This document shows positions 6,333 through 11,232 of a DNA stretch of 11,232 nt, piece by piece. A program made the position numbers and the translations under genes. The first letter of the stretch is position 1. Each line of letters starts with the position of its first letter. The notes below the pieces were generated by a model. That model did no database searches. It saw nothing but the letters and a program-made list of their open reading frames with translations, and was not told the DNA's origin. Source of the stretch: an uncultured Collinsella sp. (GTDB lineage Bacteria; Actinomycetota; Coriobacteriia; Coriobacteriales; Coriobacteriaceae); assembly GCA_902494035.1 (NCBI GenBank), contig CABURV010000057.1, positions 1 through 11,232 on the forward strand, written 5' to 3'.

Positions 6333-7786
6333 TGGCTAATAACACCGTAAAGCTTGCGGTCGAGGAAGCCACCAAGAAGACGACTGCCGGTGATGGTCGC
6401 ATCGTGCGAATCATCGGCCCTGTCGTCGACGTCAAGTTTGACGGCGCGGTGCCCCCGATCTACAACGCGCTCACGGTCGAGGCCGAGACCCCGATCGGTC
6501 ATCTGAGCACGATCCTCGAGGTCGAGAGCCAGCTTCCGGGCGGCGTCGTCCGCACGGTCGCCATGTCCTCGACCGACGGCCTGCAGCGCGGCCTCATCGC
6601 CACCGATACCGGTGAGCCCATGAAAATGCCCGTTGGCCCCAAGACGCTCGGCCGTATTTGGAACGTCATGGGCAAGCCCGTCGACGGCAAGCCCATGCCC
6701 GAGGTGGAGGAGTTCTACCCCATCCACCATGCAGCGCCCCGTTTCGACGAGCTCACCACCAAGACCGAGATCTTCGAGACCGGCATCAAGGCCGTCGACC
6801 TGCTCGAGCCCTACATCCGCGGCGGCAAGACAGGTCTGTTCGGTGGCGCCGGCGTCGGCAAGACCGTTCTGATTCAGGAGCTCATCAACAACCTCGCCCA
6901 GGAGCACGGCGGCACCTCGGTGTTCACCGGCGTCGGCGAGCGTACCCGCGAGGGCACCGACCTGTTCCTCGAGATGAGCGAGTCTGGCGTTATCGACAAG
7001 ACCTGCTTGGTCTACGGTCAGATGAACGAGCCGCCCGGAGCGCGTCTGCGCATCGGTCTGGCCGGCCTTACCACCGCTGAGTATTTCCGTGATCGTGGCC
7101 AGGACGTTCTGCTGTTCATCGACAACATCTTCCGCTTCTCCCAGGCAGGTTCCGAGGTTTCCGCACTGCTGGGCCGTATGCCGTCCGCCGTTGGTTACCA
7201 GCCCACGCTGGCAACCGAGATGGGCGACCTCCAGGAGCGCATTACCTCGACCAAGACGGGCTCCATTACCTCCGTCCAGGCTGTCTACGTCCCCGCAGAC
7301 GACCTGACCGACCCGGCGCCTGCCACGACGTTTACTCACCTCGATGCCACCACGGTTCTTTCGCGTAGCATTTCGTCGCTCGGCCTGTTCCCGGCTATCG
7401 ACCCGCTCGCGTCTTCCTCCGACGCTCTCGATCCCTCGATCGTCGGCGAGGAGCACTACCGTGTCGCTGTCAAGGTCCAGGAGCTCCTGCAGGAGTACTC
7501 CGACCTTCAGGACATCATCGCCATTCTGGGTATGGACGAGCTGTCCGAGGAGCAGCGCCTTACGGTCAACCGTGCCCGTAAGATTCAGCAGTTCCTCTCG
7601 CAGTCCTTCCACGTCGCCGAGAAGTTCACCGGCAACCCCGGTGTCTACGTCCGCGTCGAGGATACCGTCCGCTCCTTCGCCGAGATTGTCGACGGCAAGG
7701 CCGATGACCTGCCCGAGCAGGCTTTCCGCTATGCTTCCACGATTGAGGACGTGCGCGAGCGCGCCCGCAAGATGGGGGAGAAGTAG
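6332..7786 (+). CDS. atpD: ATP synthase F1 subunit beta (catalytic)
   Basis: The 484-residue protein carries the three catalytic sites for ATP synthesis or hydrolysis. GGAGGA (6320-6325) lies six bases before the ATG. The beta-barrel domain has GRIVRIIGPVVDVKF (22-36). The P-loop is GGAGVGKT (171-178). The catalytic glutamate is E203 in GVGERTREG. Walker B is LLFIDNIFRF (260-269). The alpha/beta signature PAIDPLASSS spans 354-363, and the next residue, almost always arginine in homologues I recall, is aspartate (D364). The rotor-contact loop DELSEEQ is at 402-408. The N-terminus is about 15-20 residues longer than in E. coli. atpC follows after three bases. It is clearly functional by motif content. 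Confidence 0.98.
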   Translation: MANNTVKLAVEEATKKTTAGDGRIVRIIGPVVDVKFDGAVPPIYNALTVEAETPIGHLSTILEVESQLPGGVVRTVAMSSTDGLQRGLIATDTGEPMKMPVGPKTLGRIWNVMGKPVDGKPMPEVEEFYPIHHAAPRFDELTTKTEIFETGIKAVDLLEPYIRGGKTGLFGGAGVGKTVLIQELINNLAQEHGGTSVFTGVGERTREGTDLFLEMSESGVIDKTCLVYGQMNEPPGARLRIGLAGLTTAEYFRDRGQDVLLFIDNIFRFSQAGSEVSALLGRMPSAVGYQPTLATEMGDLQERITSTKTGSITSVQAVYVPADDLTDPAPATTFTHLDATTVLSRSISSLGLFPAIDPLASSSDALDPSIVGEEHYRVAVKVQELLQEYSDLQDIIAILGMDELSEEQRLTVNRARKIQQFLSQSFHVAEKFTGNPGVYVRVEDTVRSFAEIVDGKADDLPEQAFRYASTIEDVRERARKMGEK

Positions 7787-7789
7787 GTT

Positions 7790-8182
7790 ATGCGTATCCG
7801 CATCGTGTGCCCCGTGAGCTGCGCCTATGAGGGCGACGCTGCGTTTGTGTCGATTCCGTCCACGGATGGCGAGTTTGGCGTTCTGCCTGCTCACTCCAGC
7901 GAGATCTGCACGATCGACCGCGGTTACGTTCGCGTTTCCGATAAGGCCATGGGCACTGTCGACCACACGTTTGCCGTGGCCGGCGGCTATGCCCAGGTTG
8001 CGGACGATGTCGTGACCGTTCTCGCCGAGCGCGCTTGCGATTTGGCGACCGTCGATGCCGACAAGCTTAAAGCTGATATTCAAGGTTTTGAAGAGAAGCT
8101 GGGTAATTTGTCGGAGGATGATGCACGCCGCGCCTACCTCTATAATGAAATCGCATGGTGTAAGCTCAAGCTTGCCCAATAG
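7790..8182 (+). CDS. atpC: ATP synthase F1 subunit epsilon
   Basis: The 130-residue epsilon subunit joins gamma to the c-ring and can inhibit ATP hydrolysis. The N-terminal beta-sandwich (about 1-82) has the family marker DGEFGVLPAHS (26-36) and VAGGYAQV (63-70). The C-terminal part (about 88-130) would form the two-helix arm: DADKLKADIQGFEEKL, then EDDARRAYLYNEIAWCKLKL. The ATP-sensing motif of Bacillus-type epsilon (I/L-D-x-x-R-A) is not evident, because the matching stretch VDADKLKA lacks the arginine. GGGGGAG, inside the end of atpD (7774-7780), serves as ribosome site. It is the last gene of the operon; a strong terminator starts 36 bases after its stop. Confidence 0.95.
   Translation: MRIRIVCPVSCAYEGDAAFVSIPSTDGEFGVLPAHSSEICTIDRGYVRVSDKAMGTVDHTFAVAGGYAQVADDVVTVLAERACDLATVDADKLKADIQGFEEKLGNLSEDDARRAYLYNEIAWCKLKLAQ
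8141..8146 (+). promoter_or_regulatory. Perfect -10 box inside atpC (weak candidate murA promoter)
   Basis: TATAAT occurs within the atpC coding sequence, 125 bases before the murA start. No good -35 box stands 16-18 bases upstream and there is no extended -10 TG. It is listed because murA has no room for a promoter after the terminator. It may be chance. Confidence 0.2.
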
Positions 8183-8218
8183 TCAAACGATTTAGCGTTC
8201 GACCATTTGCGAACACAT

Positions 8219-8257
8219 CATGCCCGGGATGGCCCAGCCATCCCGGGCATGCTTTTT
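8219..8257 (+). terminator. Strong intrinsic terminator after atpC
   Basis: A perfect 14-bp stem pairs 8219-8232 with 8238-8251 around a CCCAG loop and is followed by CTTTTT (8252-8257). It is the clearest terminator in the window and closes the atp operon. It ends 13 bases before the murA start codon, so it also lies in the murA leader. Confidence 0.93.
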
Positions 8258-8270
8258 GAAAGGGTAGACC

Positions 8271-9554
8271 TTGGATATTATCCGCGTTGAGGGTGGCCAC
8301 GCCATCGGAGGCTCCGTGCCCGTTTCGGGCGCCAAGAACTCCGCACTCAAACTCATGGCGGCAACGCTTCTGGCGCCGGGCAAGACGACGCTGCAGAACG
8401 TGCCCGATATTTCCGATGTCCACGTGATGGGCAAGGTGCTCAAGGGCATGGGCGCTACGATCGATGTTCTCGACGAGCACACGCTCGAGATTGATACCTC
8501 TCAGGTCGATTCTTGGGAGGCCCCCTACGAGCTCGTTGCCAAGATGCGTGCTTCCACAGCCGTGATGGGACCCCTGCTGGGTCGCTTCCATCGCGCCAAG
8601 ATCGCCATGCCGGGCGGCTGCAACCTGGGTGCTCGCAAGATCGATATGCACATTCTTGGTCTCGAGGCCCTGGGCGTTGAGTTCGATACCGCCCACGGTT
8701 ACATCAACGCCAATGCGCCCCAAGGTCTGCGCGGTACCACCGTCACGCTCGAGTTCGCCAGTGTCGGTGCGACCGAGAACCTCATTATGGCATCCGTGCG
8801 CGCGAAGGGTACCACGGTTATCGACAATGCCGCCCGCGAGCCCGAGATCGTCGATCTCGCCAACATGCTCAACGAGATGGGCGCTAAGATTGTCGGCGCC
8901 GGTACGCCTGTCGTGACCATCGAGGGCGTGGAAGAGCTGCATCCCGTTACCCATCGCGTAGTGGGCGACCGCATCGAGGCCGGCACCTTTATCGTCGCCG
9001 GTGCGTTGATGGCCGACGATCGCGGTGTCGACGTCACGGGTTTTTGCCCCATTCACTTGGGCATGGTGCTCAAGAAGATGGAGCTCATGGGTATCGACTG
9101 CGAGCGCGTCGAGGATGGCGTCCATGTAAACCGTGCCGAGCGTATCAAGCCGGTCGACATCCAGACGCTTCCGTTCCCCGGCTTCCCGACGGACATGCAG
9201 GCGCAGATTATGGTGCTCTCCGCCCTTGCCGATGGTAGCTCCGTTATCACCGAGAACATCTTCGAGAATCGCTTTATGTTTGCCTCTGAGCTGGTGCGCA
9301 TGGGTGCCGACATTCGTATCGAGAGCCATCATGCCATGATTCATGGCGTCAAGGGCTTCTCGGGTGCACAGGTTACCTCGCCCGATCTGCGTGGCGGAGC
9401 GGCCCTCGTCGTAGCGGGCTTGATCGCCGACGGGACGACCGAGGTTTCGGCCATCCATCACATCAAGCGCGGCTACGAGCGGTTTGTCGAAAAGCTGCAG
9501 GCGCTTGGCGCGCATGTCGAGCATGCTACCGTCCCCGATCCCGTCATCTACTAA
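8271..9554 (+). CDS. murA: UDP-N-acetylglucosamine 1-carboxyvinyltransferase
   Basis: The 427-residue cytoplasmic enzyme transfers enolpyruvate from PEP to UDP-GlcNAc, the first committed step of peptidoglycan synthesis. The start is TTG 8271, supported by GAAAGGG (8258-8264) and by the normal family N-terminus DIIRVEGG. Two-domain EPT fold residues are all present: K22 and N23 in GAKNSALKL, the catalytic cysteine C117 in MPGGCNLGAR (E. coli C115, the fosfomycin target), the general-base aspartate D308 in FPGFPTDMQAQ, and R400 in IKRGYERF. Because the cysteine is kept, the intrinsic Asp-type fosfomycin resistance is not predicted. A murA copy downstream of the atp operon is also known in Bacillus. 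The LCP gene starts 12 bases after its stop, so the two are likely cotranscribed. Confidence 0.97.
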   Translation: MDIIRVEGGHAIGGSVPVSGAKNSALKLMAATLLAPGKTTLQNVPDISDVHVMGKVLKGMGATIDVLDEHTLEIDTSQVDSWEAPYELVAKMRASTAVMGPLLGRFHRAKIAMPGGCNLGARKIDMHILGLEALGVEFDTAHGYINANAPQGLRGTTVTLEFASVGATENLIMASVRAKGTTVIDNAAREPEIVDLANMLNEMGAKIVGAGTPVVTIEGVEELHPVTHRVVGDRIEAGTFIVAGALMADDRGVDVTGFCPIHLGMVLKKMELMGIDCERVEDGVHVNRAERIKPVDIQTLPFPGFPTDMQAQIMVLSALADGSSVITENIFENRFMFASELVRMGADIRIESHHAMIHGVKGFSGAQVTSPDLRGGAALVVAGLIADGTTEVSAIHHIKRGYERFVEKLQALGAHVEHATVPDPVIY

Positions 9555-9566
9555 TACAGGTTGCCT

Positions 9567-10802
9567 ATGTTTAATAAAAAACCCCTCGCGGATACCACCA
9601 CCCGAAGACCCTCAACTGGTGCGCAGGCCAAGATCTACAGTCGCGATAACGTGGCTCGCTATTCCGAGCGCGCTCGTCAACGTCGCCGTAGCCACACGAT
9701 TCGTCACGTCGCGCTCATTGTCGTGCTTGGCGTGCTGCTGAGTGCCACTACCGCTGCCGGCCTGTGGTTTGCCACCATTATGGGCAAGCTCGGCGATTCT
9801 AATGTCATTACCGACAATCTGCGTCGGGTTCTGGTTGACACCGATGAGGCAAAGGATCCGTTCTACGTGCTGCTTCTTGGCACCGACGGCCGTCCGGGCG
9901 AGGATACGTATCGTGCCGACTCGATTATCCTGGCACGCATCGACCCCACGCAAAAACAGGCGACGCTCATTTCCGTTCCGCGCGACACCAAGGTCGAGTA
10001 CAAGGGCGAGACCATGAAGATCAACGCCTGCCATACCGTTGGCGGCGCCGAGGCCATGGTCGAGGCGGTCAACGAGCTGTGCGGTGTTCAGATTTCCCAC
10101 TATGCCGAGGTCAGCTTCGACGGTATGCAGGCGCTGATTGATTCGGTTGGCGGTATCGACATTAACGCAACCGATGATGTTGACGACCCCGAGCACCTGG
10201 ATATTAAGATTACCGCTGGCCAGCAGCATATGGACGGTGCCACCGCCCTTACCTATGCCCGCTGCCGCTACACCTATGCCGACGGCGATTACACGCGCAT
10301 GCGCCACCAGCGTCAGGTGCTTGGCGCCCTTGCCAACCAGATTCTCAATAACTTCGATGCCACAAAGATCTTTGGCCTGGTTAATTCGCTGTCCGATATG
10401 CTCGTAACCGATATGAGCGTTCAGGATATCGTGGCTACGGTCAACGCCATGCGCGGTATGGATGTCGACGGTATCTACTCGGCCAACCTGCCCTCGTACG
10501 CCGACGACAGCACCATGATCGACGGTGTGAGCTACGTCTTTGTCTACGAGGACGAGCTCAAGGAAATGATGGAGCGCGTCGATGCCGGCAAGGATCCCAA
10601 GGGTCCCAACACCATGGGTCTTTCCGACGGTTCCAGCTCTACGATCGGTGACCTGAACAACAACACGTCTGACGACTACGCAAACGGTACCGCAACCTCA
10701 TCGGTCAGCTCTGACGATTCCGATGACTCAAGCGATTCAAGCGATTCGGACTACTACGAAGAGCCCACCGGCGACGGCAACGGCTACGAAGCCAACTACT
10801 AG
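9567..10802 (+). CDS. LytR-CpsA-Psr (LCP) family cell-wall glycopolymer ligase
   Basis: The 411-residue membrane-anchored protein belongs to the LCP phosphotransferases, which move lipid-linked glycopolymers onto peptidoglycan outside the cell. ATG 9567 is chosen because ACAGG (9556-9560) lies six bases upstream; TTG 9561 would touch it. Residues 1-46 are a basic cytoplasmic tail (RARQRRRSHTIR), 47-70 the membrane helix, and 99-265 the LCP domain. Conserved residues are D107 and R109 (LLLGTDGR), R116 and D118 (YRADSI), R139 and D140 (SVPRDTK), and R232, R234, R244, R246 and Q250 in the YARCR...RMRHQRQ block. C155, C172 and C233 lie in the domain and could form a disulfide. Residues 351-411 are a low-complexity Ser/Asp/Asn tail. 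The exact polymer handled cannot be told. Confidence 0.92.
   Translation: MFNKKPLADTTTRRPSTGAQAKIYSRDNVARYSERARQRRRSHTIRHVALIVVLGVLLSATTAAGLWFATIMGKLGDSNVITDNLRRVLVDTDEAKDPFYVLLLGTDGRPGEDTYRADSIILARIDPTQKQATLISVPRDTKVEYKGETMKINACHTVGGAEAMVEAVNELCGVQISHYAEVSFDGMQALIDSVGGIDINATDDVDDPEHLDIKITAGQQHMDGATALTYARCRYTYADGDYTRMRHQRQVLGALANQILNNFDATKIFGLVNSLSDMLVTDMSVQDIVATVNAMRGMDVDGIYSANLPSYADDSTMIDGVSYVFVYEDELKEMMERVDAGKDPKGPNTMGLSDGSSSTIGDLNNNTSDDYANGTATSSVSSDDSDDSSDSSDSDYYEEPTGDGNGYEANY
10617..10799 (+). other. Acidic Ser/Asp low-complexity tail of the LCP protein
   Basis: Residues 351-411 are dominated by Ser, Asp, Asn and Gly, with a core of alternating SD/DS units (about 380-394) and a final Tyr/Glu/Gly stretch ending NGYEANY. 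At DNA level TCAAGCGAT is directly repeated (10728-10745 area). The segment is probably disordered and extracellular. Its role is unknown. Confidence 0.75.
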
Positions 10803-10803
10803 A

Positions 10804-10831
10804 GTTACGGCGTTTTACCAAACGCCGTAAC
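10804..10831 (+). terminator. Perfect 12-bp hairpin after the LCP gene
   Basis: GTTACGGCGTTT (10804-10815) pairs with AAACGCCGTAAC (10820-10831) around TACC, beginning two bases after the LCP stop. There is no T-tract on either side. It may protect the 3' end of the mRNA or terminate together with the next hairpin. Confidence 0.55.
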
Positions 10832-10879
10832 GACTCGACGCTGCGCGGGCCGCATTTGGACAATCTGACGTTCAACTTC

Positions 10880-10909
10880 AAGGGCGCGACCAGAAGGTCA
10901 GCGCCCTTT
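10880..10909 (+). terminator. Probable intrinsic terminator of murA-LCP
   Basis: AAGGGCGC (10880-10887) pairs with GCGCCCTT (10901-10908). The stem continues as GACC/GGTC around an AGAA loop with one bulged A (10900). TTTCGCTTC follows, a short and imperfect T-tract. It is more terminator-like than the hairpin before it. Confidence 0.6.
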
Positions 10910-10974
10910 CGCTTCACGTCACCTTGTCTCAAATGCGACCCGCTCGCTGTCGTTGCCAAAACATCGGCGTTGCC

Positions 10975-11070
10975 GGAACACTTGGCACTTGGGGACGTTC
11001 CTTTTAATATGAGCAGGACATTGTCAAGAGGCAAAATCGGGCCTGGCCCCAACGATATGGGGTCAGGCCC
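10975..11070. repeat. Candidate REP-like palindromic element
   Basis: Two motifs lie close together. GGAAC (10975-10979) and GTTCC (10997-11001) enclose two copies of CACTTGG, giving CACTTGGGGACGTTCC. Then a GC-rich stem pairs 11039-11050 with 11059-11070. Motifs of the type GGGACGTTCC and GGGGTCAGGCCC are, as far as I recall, dispersed intergenic repeats in many bacterial genomes and often go with REP-associated tyrosine transposases. No transposase gene is in the window. A genome-wide copy count would decide. Confidence 0.4.
11039..11070 (-). terminator. GC-rich hairpin, possible minus-strand terminator
   Basis: A 12-bp stem with one G-U pair and an 8-base loop. Read on the minus strand it is followed by CGATTTTGCC, a short T-tract, so it could end a minus-strand gene entering from beyond the right edge. 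On the + strand there is no T-tract. It may equally be just the second arm of the repeat element. Confidence 0.35.
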
Positions 11071-11232
11071 TCTCCCTATATCAACCCGTCCGCGGCGACC
11101 TCGGCGTGTCTTCCCGACGCTCGTCTTTGCAGTTTAATATCCGCCCGTGGCGATCTCTCGCTGGGCAATCCGTTGCTACGGCTGAGGCTTCTACGTCGAA
11201 CCGACAGTCTGTGCACGCGTGTGGCGCCCTGG

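Larger units (their letters stand above)
10803..11232. other. Non-coding 3' region with hairpins and palindromic repeats
   Basis: No convincing gene is seen in these 430 bases. The open frames here have no good ribosome site and no recognisable motifs. The region holds two hairpins after the LCP gene, then paired palindromic motifs (10975-11070). From about 11075 onward it is GC-rich sequence in which I recognise no tRNA, promoter or other element. Confidence 0.7.

Noticed and set aside
6143..8179. 678-codon open frame on the minus strand across atpG-atpD-atpC
   Set aside because: It lies opposite three genes with full motif content. Strong GC codon bias leaves the antisense frame open. The protein is repetitive in composition with no recognisable domain.
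10705..11052. 115-codon minus-strand open frame in the 3' region
   Set aside because: It overlaps the LCP tail and the hairpins, and is Arg/Ser-rich with no recognisable domain.
10856..11137. 93-codon + strand open frame in the 3' region
   Set aside because: It runs through two hairpins and the palindromic repeat and has no ribosome site or known motif. It looks like chance.
1..11232. CRISPR array, tRNA, rRNA, insertion sequence, toxin-antitoxin or defence genes
   Set aside because: Looked for on both strands and none seen. The window is a conserved housekeeping locus.

Overview
The window looks like a chromosomal housekeeping segment from a GC-rich, Gram-positive anaerobe, most likely an actinobacterium of the class Coriobacteriia (Collinsella-like). 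That placement is my inference from base composition, codon choice, GTG/TTG starts, an F-type ATP synthase operon followed by murA, and an LCP cell-wall ligase. No database was consulted. All genes are on the + strand.

Layout: 1-246 is the 3' end of glycerol kinase (glpK). After a short leader with overlapping hairpins comes upp (370-1017), a uracil salvage enzyme. Positions 1018-1298 are non-coding and hold a terminator-like stem, inverted repeats and a good sigma-70-type promoter (1210-1237). That promoter opens a nine-gene operon: a small membrane protein in the atpI position, then atpB (a), atpE (c), atpF (b), atpH (delta), atpA (alpha), atpG (gamma), atpD (beta) and atpC (epsilon). Several junctions overlap by 1-11 bases, which suggests translational coupling. 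A very strong intrinsic terminator (8219-8257) follows atpC. It lies directly before the ribosome-binding site of murA (TTG start, 8271). A LytR-CpsA-Psr (LCP) cell-wall glycopolymer ligase follows 12 bases after murA. The last 430 bases hold no convincing gene. They contain one perfect hairpin, one terminator-like hairpin and a pair of palindromic motifs that resemble dispersed intergenic (REP-type) repeats.

How the genes work together: atpB/E/F form the membrane Fo part and atpH/A/G/D/C form the F1 part and stalks of one H+-translocating ATP synthase. In a fermenting anaerobe it may often run as an ATP-driven proton pump. MurA commits UDP-GlcNAc to peptidoglycan, and the LCP enzyme attaches glycopolymers to that wall, so these two form a cell-envelope pair.

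I do not see a new multi-gene system here. The points worth a second look are lineage-type oddities in conserved machinery: a cleavable-looking signal peptide on the b subunit, an alpha-subunit insertion, an Arg-to-Asp change next to the beta-subunit signature, an atpI-position protein I could not match by sequence, structured leaders (upp, atpI, atpE), a terminator inside the murA leader, and a possible REP-like element at the right end.
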